Part shown: positions 21,259 to 29,107 of the stretch, one piece after another
How the letters are laid out: every line of letters begins with the position of its first letter
Position numbering within the stretch: the first letter of the stretch is position 1
NCBI RefSeq assembly: GCF_017545445.1
Contig: NZ_JAFWOM010000004.1
Span: forward strand, 1-33,059
Length of the DNA stretch: 33,059 bases
Direction: 5' to 3'
Source: Fibrobacter sp.
Lineage (GTDB): Bacteria; Fibrobacterota; Fibrobacteria; Fibrobacterales; Fibrobacteraceae
Translations under genes and position numbers: made by a program
Notes under the pieces: model-generated
Database searches by the model: none
The model's input: the letters and a program-made list of their open reading frames with translations, nothing else
What the model was told of the DNA's origin: nothing

Positions 21259-22074
21259 TCAGAAACCCAATTTTATTTCGAAACCAAAGAATGCCCCCTT
21301 AAGAGAACTTCCATTAATAAGAGCAACATTTTCCGTATTCAACATCAATCGAGCTTTTTCGTCCCAATATTGATACCCGCCGCTGAGTCCAAATTCCCAA
21401 AGGAAATTTCCGAAATTTCCCACTACCCCCAAAGTCCCTTTAGCGAATCCTCCAAAAGCACACGCGCCCCGCTCTTCGTCATCACCTTCTACATTCCGTA
21501 TTTTATCGTAATTCAAAGTAGGCCCGATCATAGCCTGAGCAAAAAGGGATAAACTGTTGAGCGGCACGTTCCTGTGTTTCACAGGATGTTTACTAGGATT
21601 CGCATGTGTCATCACGGATGTCACAAAATATTGTCTATAGCCTAATCCCAAGCTCCATATACTTTTAATTCCTTTCCACTCGTCCCAAAGGTCATGGAAT
21701 CCAAAAAAAGCTGAAAAATTATAAATAACGGATCCTCGATACATGTTCTCTTGTTCTAACTCAAAACCCAAAACGCCAGCACCAAGCGCCAAAAGAATCA
21801 AATCCGCACCCAAGCTGCCATCAATATAAAAGTTTATCGCCGGAGGAATCGTATCCGTATCATAATACGTCACAAATTCATTTTTTTCAGGTGCATTCTC
21901 AGCCAGTTTTGCAGAAGCTTTTTTTATATAAACGGTATCTGGAGGATACTTTACAAATACAGTATCTGTCACATGCTTACGAACATAAACCGTATCGGTT
22001 TGCGCCATAGCAGCACTTGAGAAAAGCATAACAAGCAATACAGTCCATACCATTTTTTTCATAAAATTTATCAT
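21259..22074 (-). CDS. Envelope protein with DTVYV repeats, barrel-like (second of three)
   Basis: A 271-residue protein with a signal peptide (VWTVLLVMLFSSAAMAQ). Directly after it come repeats: TDTVYVRKHVTDTVFVKYPP then DTVYIKK. Then a strand-rich part with a short hydrophobic segment (LGADLILLALGAGVLGFE) and a C-terminus KGAFFGFEIKLGF ending in Phe. It overlaps the upstream gene by 4 bp (ATGA), showing translational coupling. Start at 22074; an internal ATG at 22062 (MKKMVW) is also possible. Function unknown; paralogous to its neighbours by layout. Confidence 0.75.
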   Translation of the reverse strand: MINFMKKMVWTVLLVMLFSSAAMAQTDTVYVRKHVTDTVFVKYPPDTVYIKKASAKLAENAPEKNEFVTYYDTDTIPPAINFYIDGSLGADLILLALGAGVLGFELEQENMYRGSVIYNFSAFFGFHDLWDEWKGIKSIWSLGLGYRQYFVTSVMTHANPSKHPVKHRNVPLNSLSLFAQAMIGPTLNYDKIRNVEGDDEERGACAFGGFAKGTLGVVGNFGNFLWEFGLSGGYQYWDEKARLMLNTENVALINGSSLKGAFFGFEIKLGF

Positions 22075-22916
22075 AGCATACCAACACTTATGTTAATTTT
22101 AAAATCAATCTGAATACCGTCCGCAAGGTACATAATATGATTCTTCAGAACATCCCCATGTTCTGACAAGGTGTTATATGCAAGTCCATATTCAAAACTA
22201 CAAGTCACGTAATCGCTACGGCGAACAAATCCATGATGAATGTAAGGTTGGATTCCCCATTGATTACGTTGTACAACAGTCGGAACCATATCATATTTCC
22301 AATAAGGATGATACGTGTAATCCGAATTACGAAATTGAGCATTCAAGCCCAATTCTATCATCGACGATGTCTTTGCTGGGCGGAAATAATGGCGATACCC
22401 TAAGCCAAAAATGAATTGTGTTATATTTCCACTATAGTCTTCCTTTTTAAAATTTTCAGTATAATCATCCGAAGGCATCTTTTTTGCATAATGGAAATTC
22501 ATCATTAAGGAATTCTTACGACTAAAAGCAAACTCAGCATTAGCAACAATGGTAATATTACCCAACAGGGAATTTAGAGCAGAAAAAATATCAGCGCCAA
22601 TGTAAAGTGAATGCCGAATATAGTTCGTATCGTTGCGCAAGAACTTTGTCGTATCAAGCCCAAACGGATTGTCTTCGGTCGGGCGGCAGCAAGTCGGCAC
22701 AGAAGCCGTTGCATTTAAAGCCTCGGAAGCATTCGCATTAGGTAAATCTCCGACAACATAAATTGTATCGGTTTTGGGTTTAATCGGAACATACACGGTA
22801 TCGCGAGTCACCAATTCGACATAAACGATATCGTGTAATTTACCGATATCGGCAGAAAATGAATTGGCAAAAAGTGTCGCCACGCTAAAAAAAAGCAGTA
22901 AAAGATACTTAGGCAT
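22071..22916 (-). CDS. Envelope protein with DTVYV repeats, barrel-like (first of three)
   Basis: A 281-residue protein with signal peptide MPKYLLLLFFSVATLFANSF. The mature N-terminus repeats the motif: DIVYVELVTRDTVYVPIK then TDTIYVVGD, followed by a Cys-Cys-containing linker. The body is barrel-like (HSLYIGADIFSALNSLLGNI; FIFGLGYRHYF). First gene of the three-gene operon; TTGACA occurs on the minus strand at about 22961-22966, but I see no convincing -10. The repeated DTVYV segments could be a periplasmic linker or interaction element. Function unknown. Confidence 0.75.
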   Translation of the reverse strand: MPKYLLLLFFSVATLFANSFSADIGKLHDIVYVELVTRDTVYVPIKPKTDTIYVVGDLPNANASEALNATASVPTCCRPTEDNPFGLDTTKFLRNDTNYIRHSLYIGADIFSALNSLLGNITIVANAEFAFSRKNSLMMNFHYAKKMPSDDYTENFKKEDYSGNITQFIFGLGYRHYFRPAKTSSMIELGLNAQFRNSDYTYHPYWKYDMVPTVVQRNQWGIQPYIHHGFVRRSDYVTCSFEYGLAYNTLSEHGDVLKNHIMYLADGIQIDFKINISVGML

Positions 22917-23055
22917 TTATCTAAAATTCCTGTTTGTTCGAGTTTTAATTTAACAATAACTTTGTCAAATCAAGTCCTAAACCGTGTTAACTTTCGTGAA
23001 GCACACAAAACAGGAGATTATCTGCTAATTTTGAGCGACAGATGGATTACAAGAT

Positions 23056-23069
23056 GGGGCAAAAGCCCC
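23056..23069 (-). terminator. Hairpin after the SGNH hydrolase gene
   Basis: GGGGC-TTTT-GCCCC on the minus strand lies 3 bp after the stop codon. The stem is GC-rich, but no T-run follows, so termination strength is uncertain. Confidence 0.45.
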
Positions 23070-23072
23070 AAT

Positions 23073-24116
23073 CTAATGTTTTCTGTAAACTTTTTGGTAT
23101 TTACGTGTCGTTTTCAAAGCACGTCCACCGGCATCAAAACTTTGTTCAAAATTACTAAAATTTTGCACATTTTCGCAACTTTCACTCGTGCGGATATTCG
23201 GTTTGAGTCCCGTCGTTTCTTGCACATCCATCGGCGCAGTCACAATCCGCGACAAACTTTTTTCATCAACTTTCACAGAAACCTTGTACTTGCCCACTCC
23301 CGAAATGGCAAGCGTTTCAAGCGTATCGCCTTCAAGCATCTTGCCGTTTTTGTACCACTGGTAACCAAAACCTTTCGGAGCCTTGAGCGTCGAGCCATCT
23401 TGCGTTACACGCAAAGTATCCATCTGCAAATGGGCATACACAATTTCTGCCAAGTGCTTTGCGCCTTCGACAGACGGGTGCACCATATCCGACAAATACC
23501 AGCTTGGATTTTCAAGTGCGCTAAAACGCGAATGCAAGTCAATCACGTTCACGCCTTTTTCGAGCCCCGCCCGCAAAATTGCAGGATTCACGCGCTTCAC
23601 GACCGTCGTATCAATAATGTTCCAATCTACGTTATTTACATAAGGAGCCAAGCAAATGAAAACATGCGGTTTAGACTTCACTTGGAACGTGTCAATCAAC
23701 GCTTCAAAATCAGCCGTAATCGCCGAATCGACCACAGCATTCTGTGCCGGAGTATTCCACGGTGCGTAAGCCTTGGAATCGTTCGTGCCCAGTTCAATGA
23801 TTACCGTATCTGCCGCAAATTCAATCGCCGGAGCAAAACGGTGGCCCTTCCAGTACGAAGCCTGATCATCTTTCCGAACGGTTAGCGAACTCACGCCAAA
23901 ATTTTCGACTGTATCGCCAGGTGCATCGCCACGCAACATCTCCTGCAAATGATGCGGATAACTCGTCTGGTCAGGCCAAGACACAATCCCGTAACCGTAC
24001 GTAATACTATTGCCGACGCAAGCCACCTTGCCCGCCGCAAACGCCGACACAGCCAAAGCCGACGCAGCGACAACCGTAGCAGCCAAAACTATCTTCCCAA
24101 ACATATTCATAGCCAT
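23073..24116 (-). CDS. Secreted SGNH/GDSL-type hydrolase
   Basis: A 347-residue protein with a signal peptide (MFGKIVLAATVVAASALAVS, cleaved after AFA). The SGNH blocks are CVGNSITYG (nucleophile S37), VIIELGTNDSKAY (block III Asn) and SDMVHPSVEGAKHLAE (Asp and His). Such enzymes are esterases, often acetyl-xylan or sialate O-acetyl esterases in polysaccharide users. After residue 215 an Ig-like segment follows (GYQWYKNGKMLEGDT ... GKYKVSV), then a basic tail. The ATG at 24116 is chosen because TATATTTA at 24121-24128 lies just upstream; 24110 is also possible. The precise substrate is unknown. Confidence 0.85.
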   Translation of the reverse strand: MAMNMFGKIVLAATVVAASALAVSAFAAGKVACVGNSITYGYGIVSWPDQTSYPHHLQEMLRGDAPGDTVENFGVSSLTVRKDDQASYWKGHRFAPAIEFAADTVIIELGTNDSKAYAPWNTPAQNAVVDSAITADFEALIDTFQVKSKPHVFICLAPYVNNVDWNIIDTTVVKRVNPAILRAGLEKGVNVIDLHSRFSALENPSWYLSDMVHPSVEGAKHLAEIVYAHLQMDTLRVTQDGSTLKAPKGFGYQWYKNGKMLEGDTLETLAISGVGKYKVSVKVDEKSLSRIVTAPMDVQETTGLKPNIRTSESCENVQNFSNFEQSFDAGGRALKTTRKYQKVYRKH

Positions 24117-24120
24117 GTAA

Positions 24121-24128
24121 TAAATATA
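24121..24128 (-). promoter_or_regulatory. -10-like element of the SGNH hydrolase gene
   Basis: TATATTTA on the minus strand ends 4 bp before the ATG at 24116, so the transcript would be leaderless or nearly so. This argues against the longer reading frame that begins at 24185. Confidence 0.4.
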
Positions 24129-24253
24129 ATCAAGAAAGCATCCGATAGATTGCGAGTTATGCCAACTTACGCAAATTAGTCGCAAAAGTTCGAGCTATTG
24201 CGCTCTTTGCACATAAGCATTATTTTTATCAGCAAAAGAAGGAATTATGTAAC

Positions 24254-25387
24254 ATGAATCGCAAGAAAAATAATTCAGAAGCAGAAACATCTCGCATCGT
24301 TCAATCGCACGACATCCACCTCGACAACGAATACGTCACATGGATTGCGGAACTGAAAGACCGTTACCGGTCCGCACAGACCAAGGCCGCAGTCAAGGTA
24401 AATGCAGAAAAGCTCATGTTCAACTGGCAGCTTGGTCGTGATTTGGTACAGAAAAAAGCCGAAGAACGCTGGGGCAGCGGAGTTGTAGAACAAGTCAGCC
24501 TTGATTTAAAAAAGGCTTTTCCAAACGCCGACGGATTTTCTACAGCAAATCTTTGGTTTATGAAAAAATGGTATCTATTTTATACCCAAAAAAGCTCCTC
24601 AGAAAAACTCTACCAAGCTGGTAGAGAATTTCCCCAGCAATTTGCATTCGTCCCTTGGCGTCACCATGTAGAAATCATTTCCAAATGCAAATCGGTCGAA
24701 GAAGCCCTATTCTACATCGGCAAAGTCATAGAACAAGGAATGAGCCGCGATGCCCTCATAAACTGCATAAAGGCAAACCTTTTTAAACATCAGGGCAAGA
24801 TTAAGAATAATTTCACATGCAATTTGCCAGCGTCGCAAAGCTCTCTAGTTCAAGAGGTTCTAAAAGAAAATTACGATTTCGGCTTTGCTACAGTAAGTCA
24901 CGAAATTTATGACGAAAACGAACTTGAAAATGCCCTTACAGAAAATGTGACAAACCTTCTTCTTGAAATGGGCACGGGATTCGCATTTGTCGGTCGCCAA
25001 AAAGAAATCCTTGTAGGTGGACACTCTCGCAAAATCGACCTGCTGTTTTATCACATCCGTTTGCGTTGTTATATTGCATGCGAACTGAAAGCAAAACCTT
25101 TTGAACCAGAATTTGTCGGCAAGCTTAATTTCTACGTGAATGCAGTTGACAATCTATTGAAAAGTTCAGATGACAATCCAACGATTGGACTTTTGATTTG
25201 CTCCGATATGAACAGCACTGATGTACAATGGTCATTTCAAGGCTTTGGCACACCATTGGGCATCGCCACTTACAACAACATCCGAATCAAGGACGCACTA
25301 CCCTCCAAAAAACAACTCGAAGACCGAATGCAGCTCTTGCAAAAAGAAATACAACAGACCAAACGACTGATGAGCAAAAATAAGTGA
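24254..25387 (+). CDS. DUF1016/YhcG-family PD-(D/E)xK nuclease, second subtype
   Basis: A 377-residue full-length DUF1016 protein. The N-domain (about 20-185) has NWQLGRDLVQKKAEERWGSG, FSTANLWFMKKWYLFY and the subtype-specific FVPWRHHVEIISKCKS. The nuclease domain (about 215-360) has RKIDLLFYHIRLRCYIACELK, with D and ELK as core, and VGKLNFYVNAVD. It ends in a coiled basic tail. It is only distantly similar to the copy at 3651. It stands alone; the leader holds a bulged hairpin (GCAAA/TTTGC plus GAGC/GCTC, 24182-24210). A palindrome sits in the linker before PWRHH (24608-24626). Terminated at 25400-25426. Confidence 0.92.
   Translation: MNRKKNNSEAETSRIVQSHDIHLDNEYVTWIAELKDRYRSAQTKAAVKVNAEKLMFNWQLGRDLVQKKAEERWGSGVVEQVSLDLKKAFPNADGFSTANLWFMKKWYLFYTQKSSSEKLYQAGREFPQQFAFVPWRHHVEIISKCKSVEEALFYIGKVIEQGMSRDALINCIKANLFKHQGKIKNNFTCNLPASQSSLVQEVLKENYDFGFATVSHEIYDENELENALTENVTNLLLEMGTGFAFVGRQKEILVGGHSRKIDLLFYHIRLRCYIACELKAKPFEPEFVGKLNFYVNAVDNLLKSSDDNPTIGLLICSDMNSTDVQWSFQGFGTPLGIATYNNIRIKDALPSKKQLEDRMQLLQKEIQQTKRLMSKNK
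24608..24626. repeat. Palindrome inside the DUF1016 coding sequence (copy 4)
   Basis: CTCTACCA (24608-24615) and TGGTAGAG (24619-24626) are perfect 8-bp arms around AGC. It encodes LYQAGRE in the linker between WYLFYTQ and PWRHH, the same place as copies 1-3, with unrelated sequence. Arms are shorter than in the other copies. Confidence 0.75.
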
Positions 25388-25399
25388 CTAAGAAATAAC

Positions 25400-25426
25400 A
25401 AAAGGACGAGCTGAACTCGTCCTTTT
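25400..25426. terminator. Terminator after the third DUF1016 gene
   Basis: AAAAGGACGAG (25400-25410) and CTCGTCCTTTT (25416-25426) are perfect 11-bp arms around CTGAA. A and T runs on both sides let it work for either strand, serving also the convergent nrdG transcript. Confidence 0.85.
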
Positions 25427-25441
25427 GGATTTTCCCCTAAA

Positions 25442-25473
25442 AAAGGCGATGCCGGCACTATGGCCGGCATGAC
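25442..25473. repeat. Interspersed hairpin repeat, second copy
   Basis: AAAGGCG then ATGCCGGC (25449-25456), loop ACTATG, GCCGGCAT (25463-25470), then GACA. Same frame as the element at 18252-18283 but with other arm bases that remain complementary. The sequence from 25474 to 25531 holds a further small GC-rich inverted repeat (GAGCCGAAGGCTC, about 25499). Confidence 0.7.
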
Positions 25474-25531
25474 ATTCTCAAAGCGAAGCGACCTCAAAGA
25501 GCCGAAGGCTCGACCCCAAAGCCCATAGCGC

Positions 25532-26092
25532 TTACGTATTGTATTCGCGGTCGGGATGTTCCGCCATTTCGTCGAGCTGGATTTGGTGAATCACCACATG
25601 GCCTTCGACGAGGCTCTTCTGCACATCGATAATGCGCTGGTTCCATGAACCGCGGAACTTGAGTTCAAGCGATTTTTTCGCCATGATGAACGGGCCGTCA
25701 ATCAGAATATCCGCGAACGAAAGGAGTTCAAAAAGCTCCGGCTTTTCGGGAGTCAGCTTTATCAGCTGTTCGTACGTATAGCCCGTGAAAATCACGAGAT
25801 TGAGTCCGCGTTCCTTGATTTCGCGGGCAAGCGGAACAAGTGCCGCCGCCTGGTCCATCGGATCTCCACCGCTAAACGTCACTCCGTCCAGCAGCGGATT
25901 TTCCTTGATCATCGTGATGATGGCTTCGCGCTCGATAAAGTGTCCGCCAGCAAAATCATGCGTCTGCGGATTCTGGCAACCAGGGCAGTTGTGGTGGCAG
26001 CCCTGGGTAAACACAGTCAAGCGGATTCCGGGACCATCGACAAACGATTCCGGCTCGATTCCAGCAATACGTAAAGGAGGATAATCGGACAT
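25532..26092 (-). CDS. nrdG: Anaerobic ribonucleotide reductase activating protein
   Basis: A 186-residue radical SAM enzyme with the cluster motif GCHHNCPGC (C32, C36, C39) and the SAM-binding GVTFSGGDPMDQA. It forms the glycyl radical on class III ribonucleotide reductase. It is last in the minus-strand nrd cluster, after nrdD and the separate glycyl-radical ORF, separated from the latter by about 150 bp of repeat DNA. It ends with a charged tail (EMAEHPDREYNT) longer than usual. Start at 26092 (MSDYPPLRIAGIEPES). Confidence 0.94.
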   Translation of the reverse strand: MSDYPPLRIAGIEPESFVDGPGIRLTVFTQGCHHNCPGCQNPQTHDFAGGHFIEREAIITMIKENPLLDGVTFSGGDPMDQAAALVPLAREIKERGLNLVIFTGYTYEQLIKLTPEKPELFELLSFADILIDGPFIMAKKSLELKFRGSWNQRIIDVQKSLVEGHVVIHQIQLDEMAEHPDREYNT

Positions 26093-26099
26093 GGTGAGG

Positions 26100-26242
26100 A
26101 AGCTCGCAAGCTCGCTTTAAGGTTGTTAGGTTTTAGGTTGTAGGTCTTAGGATCACTATCACGCGTTTCTCGCGTCCATTATAAGGCGGCTCTGCCGCGA
26201 TTTTTCCTAATACCTAACCCCTATTACCTATAACCTCTTTTA
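26100..26242. repeat. Intergenic word-repeat with GGCGGC-TCT-GCCGC core
   Basis: The left arm repeats GGTTGTTAGGTTTTAGGTTG (26121-26140). The core GGCGGC-TCT-GCCGC is at 26185-26198. The right arm, CCTAATACCTAACCCCTATT (26206-26225) plus ACCTATAACC, is complementary to it. It lies between nrdG and the glycyl-radical ORF. Confidence 0.75.
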
Positions 26243-26389
26243 TTACACACCGTGCTTTACGCGATCGTTGACTTCGGCACGCTTGGCGTTGTTGAAGCGA
26301 TCGACTGTACCGACGAGGTAACCTGTAATGCGGCGGATGCGTTCAAATCCGACACCTTCACCATACTGAGAGAGTTCTTTTTCTGACAT
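26243..26389 (-). CDS. Separate glycyl-radical domain of class III ribonucleotide reductase
   Basis: A 48-codon ORF starting MSEKELSQYGEGVGFERIRR, followed by ITGYLVGTVDRFNNAKRAE and VNDRVKHGV. This is the C-terminal end of NrdD, containing the glycyl-radical motif R-x-x-G-Y-L (R20, G23), comparable to RVCGYL around Gly681 in E. coli. AAGGAG at 9 bp before the ATG is one of the best ribosome binding sites in the window, so it is translated on its own. The large NrdD upstream lacks this motif. The two presumably assemble into one reductase, like the spare-part protein GrcA/YfiD does with pyruvate formate-lyase. Confidence 0.85.
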   Translation of the reverse strand: MSEKELSQYGEGVGFERIRRITGYLVGTVDRFNNAKRAEVNDRVKHGV

Positions 26390-26394
26390 TTGGT

Positions 26395-26567
26395 TTCTCC
26401 TTGTTTGCGGCTTCGCCGCAGTTGGCAGTTAACAGTAGGCAGTGGTTAGAAGTTATGCATCGTCATCCTTCGAAGAGAATCCATACACAGCAATCAGGTA
26501 ATGTATGGATCCTCGCTACGCGAGGATGACTGCAATCCTGTTTACCAACCACTATTTACTAACCACT
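26395..26567. repeat. Intergenic repeat between nrdD and the glycyl-radical ORF
   Basis: GCGGC-TTC-GCCGC (26407-26419) is followed by the words AGTTGGCAGTTAACAGTAGG (26420-26439). The complementary words TTTACCAACCACTATTTACT (26541-26560) run into the nrdD stop codon. Between them an element with GTCATCCT/AGGATGAC (26462-26469, 26523-26530) and ATCCATACA/TGTATGGAT arms (26479-26487, 26502-26510) is nested. Confidence 0.75.
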
Positions 26568-28898
26568 TTACCTAATCCCTCTGAATGCGGGCATTCCTGG
26601 GAATTTCTTTCTAAGTTCTTCGAGTTTTTCGCACGAAATCGCATGGCCTTCGCTACGTCCGCAGCGCGGGCAGACGTCGCCAATCACGCCCACGAATCCG
26701 CAAACCGGGTCGCGATCCACCGGATGGTTGATGCTTCCGTAGCCGATTCCGACTTTTGCCATGTGCTGCACAATCTTTTCGAAGGCTTCCAAGTTCTGCG
26801 TCGGATCGCCGTCGAGTTCCACATAGCTGATGTGGCCAGCGTTGGTGAGCGCGTGGTACGGGGCTTCGAGCGAGAGCTTCTTGAAGGCCGAAATCTTGTA
26901 ATAGACCGGCACGTGGAAAGAGTTCGTGTAGTAATCGCGGTCGGTAACGCCCGGGATAATGCCAAACTTTTTCTTGTCCATGCGCACAAAACGGCCCGAG
27001 AGGCCTTCAGCCGGTGTTGCAAGCAAGCTGAAGTTGAGGCCAAGACGTTCGGATTCCTTGTCGCAGAATTCACGCATGTGGCCGATAATCTTGAGGCCAA
27101 GTTCCTGCGAGGCATCGGATTCGCCATGGTGCTTGCCCGTAAGCATCACGAGCGTTTCAGCAAGGCCGATAAAGCCGATGGAAAGTGTACCATGCTTGAT
27201 GACTTCACCCACGGTATCTTCCCAGCCGAGCTTGTCGGAATCAATCCACACGCCCTGTCCCATGAGGAACGGGAAGTTCTTGACCTTGCGGCGGCTCTGC
27301 ACGGCAAAGCGTTCCATGAGCTGGTCGCTCACGAGTTGCATCATGCGGTCGAGTTCCTTGAAGAACAAATCGACGGACTTCATCTTGATGGCGATACGCG
27401 GGAGGTTAATCGAGGTAAAGCTCAAGTTGCCACGGCCATAAGAAATTTCACGGCTCGGGTCGTAATTGTTGCCAATCACGCGGGTACGGCAGCCCATGTA
27501 CGAAATTTCGGTTTCGGGATGCCCCGGCTTGTAGTACTGCAAGTTGTACGGAGCGTCCTGGAAGCTGAAGTTCGGGAACAAGCGCTTTGCACTCACGCGG
27601 CACGCGAGCTTGAACAAATCGTAGTTCGGTTCGCCCGGATTCAAGTTGATGCCGTCCTTGACGCGGAAAATCTGGATCGGGAAGATAGCCGTTTCGCCAC
27701 CGCCGAGGCCTTCTTCGGTCGTCAAAAGCAAGTTCTTCATGACCATGCGGGCTTCCGGTTCCGTGCACATGCCATAGTTGATGCTAGAGAACGGAGTTTG
27801 GGCACCGGCACGGCTGTGCATGGAGTTCAAGTTGTGGACAAACGCTTCCATGGCTTGGAACGTTGCCTTATCCGTTTCTTCGTAAGCCTGCTGTTCGGCA
27901 AACTTTTGAGACTTCTTCACGATTTCAGCATCGTAAGTCTTGGAAAGTTCGCGGATTTCTGTTTCCCGGAACTTTTCGTTCGGCACGAGCGTCGCGACCA
28001 TGCCCATTTCGGCCATTTCGCTATGAAGCTTCTTCACGACCGGCAAAATTTCCTCTTCTTCCTTGCCCGTATAAAGGATAAGAGCCTTCACCATGTTCGA
28101 AAGGTAGGCCTTGCGGTACGTGATGCGCACGCCGTTCGCCATGGCATAGTCAAAATTCGGCACAGACTGGCCGCCATGCTGGTCGTTCTGGTTAGACTGA
28201 ATCGCAATAGCGGCAAGAGCTGCGTAACTGCGGATGTCCTTCGGTTCGCGAAGATGACCGTGACCCGTATTGAAGCCATTCTTGAACAACTTAATGAGGT
28301 CTATCTGGCAGCAAGTCATCGTGAGGGAATAGAAATCAAGGTCATGGATGTGAATGTCGCCATCCATGTGAGCACGGCTGTGTTCCGGCTTGAGCATCAT
28401 CATCGTGTAGAAGTGCTTTGCGGATTCAGAACCGTACTTGAGCATCGTGCCCATGGCTGTGTCGCCGTCGATGTTCGCGTTTTCACGCTTGAGGTCGGAT
28501 TCCTTCGCAGAACTGAACGTGATATCGTGAAGCGTATGCATGAGGCGCGTATTGACTTCACGCACACGGGTGCGTTCAGCACGGTACAAGATGTAGCTCT
28601 TGGCAGTATCGGCGTAACCACCTTCGGTCAAAGCCTTTTCTACAGCATCCTGAATTTCTTCGATGTCCGGCTTCGTCTTGTTTTCGGCTTCCAAGTGGCC
28701 AACAGCTTCGGCAGCAACTTTTAGAGCAACGTTTGTCAGAAGGTCATCGTTTCCAAGCAAATTCATCTGCGACTGTGCAGCCTTGATCTGCTCGTTCAAT
28801 TCCCCGGAGGCTCTAAAAGCCTTGATAACGGCATCCGCAATCTTCTCAATGTTGAACGGCATTTCGCGGCCGTCACGCTTCTTTACTGTAAAGATCAT
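26568..28898 (-). CDS. nrdD: Anaerobic ribonucleoside-triphosphate reductase, large part lacking the glycyl-radical motif
   Basis: A 776-residue class III reductase. An ATP-cone (1-100, FTVKKRDGREMPFNIEKIAD) is followed by the ten-stranded barrel with active-site cysteines in TMTCCQIDLIK and ISYMGCRTRVIGNN. Near the C-terminus are zinc-type cysteines (DPVCGFVG, DVCPRCGRSEGHAISC). The protein then ends with EELRKKFPGMPAFRGIR, exactly where relatives continue into the glycyl-radical segment, which here is a separate ORF 178 bp downstream. It reduces ribonucleoside triphosphates under anaerobic conditions. NrdR-like boxes lie upstream. Confidence 0.95.
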   Translation of the reverse strand: MIFTVKKRDGREMPFNIEKIADAVIKAFRASGELNEQIKAAQSQMNLLGNDDLLTNVALKVAAEAVGHLEAENKTKPDIEEIQDAVEKALTEGGYADTAKSYILYRAERTRVREVNTRLMHTLHDITFSSAKESDLKRENANIDGDTAMGTMLKYGSESAKHFYTMMMLKPEHSRAHMDGDIHIHDLDFYSLTMTCCQIDLIKLFKNGFNTGHGHLREPKDIRSYAALAAIAIQSNQNDQHGGQSVPNFDYAMANGVRITYRKAYLSNMVKALILYTGKEEEEILPVVKKLHSEMAEMGMVATLVPNEKFRETEIRELSKTYDAEIVKKSQKFAEQQAYEETDKATFQAMEAFVHNLNSMHSRAGAQTPFSSINYGMCTEPEARMVMKNLLLTTEEGLGGGETAIFPIQIFRVKDGINLNPGEPNYDLFKLACRVSAKRLFPNFSFQDAPYNLQYYKPGHPETEISYMGCRTRVIGNNYDPSREISYGRGNLSFTSINLPRIAIKMKSVDLFFKELDRMMQLVSDQLMERFAVQSRRKVKNFPFLMGQGVWIDSDKLGWEDTVGEVIKHGTLSIGFIGLAETLVMLTGKHHGESDASQELGLKIIGHMREFCDKESERLGLNFSLLATPAEGLSGRFVRMDKKKFGIIPGVTDRDYYTNSFHVPVYYKISAFKKLSLEAPYHALTNAGHISYVELDGDPTQNLEAFEKIVQHMAKVGIGYGSINHPVDRDPVCGFVGVIGDVCPRCGRSEGHAISCEKLEELRKKFPGMPAFRGIR

Positions 28899-28927
28899 CT
28901 AAAAAAAACCTTCAAATCCCTTTTCCT

Positions 28928-28935
28928 CAAATATA
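28928..28935 (-). promoter_or_regulatory. -10-like element of nrdD (TAnnTTTG)
   Basis: TATATTTG on the minus strand, followed by GAGGAAAAGG, lies about 30 bp before the nrdD start and just downstream of the NrdR-like boxes. Confidence 0.5.
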
Positions 28936-28952
28936 GTCAAATTTCAAAGAAT

Positions 28953-29001
28953 TTACTATATCTTGTGTTCGAAATCGGACCACACCCACAAGATGTAGGT
29001 C
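28953..29001. promoter_or_regulatory. Pair of NrdR-box-like sites
   Basis: TTACTATATCTTGTGT (28953-28968) matches the NrdR box consensus ACACwATATATwGTGT at 13 of 16 positions. A weaker copy, CCACAAGATGTAGGTC (28986-29001), shares CACAAGAT-TAG with the reverse of the first. Centres are 33 bp apart, close to the three-turn spacing known for NrdR. They lie upstream of nrdD, the expected target. No nrdR gene is in the window. Confidence 0.5.
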
Positions 29002-29107
29002 AACAACACTACAAGTATAATAAATCTTGAACCATTTTGGAGTATTTTTTCCATTAAAGTTGTAATTTTTTTATAATATATCATAAACTTATCAACAGAA
29101 AAAAATA

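Noticed and set aside
22962..23885. A 307-codon plus-strand open frame opposite the SGNH hydrolase
   Set aside because: Antisense to a protein with signal peptide and SGNH motifs; composition is shadow-like.
26505..28724. A 739-codon open frame on the plus strand
   Set aside because: It is the antisense shadow of nrdD, whose protein has clear family motifs; the shadow shows only His/Ala/Arg-rich composition typical of reverse frames.
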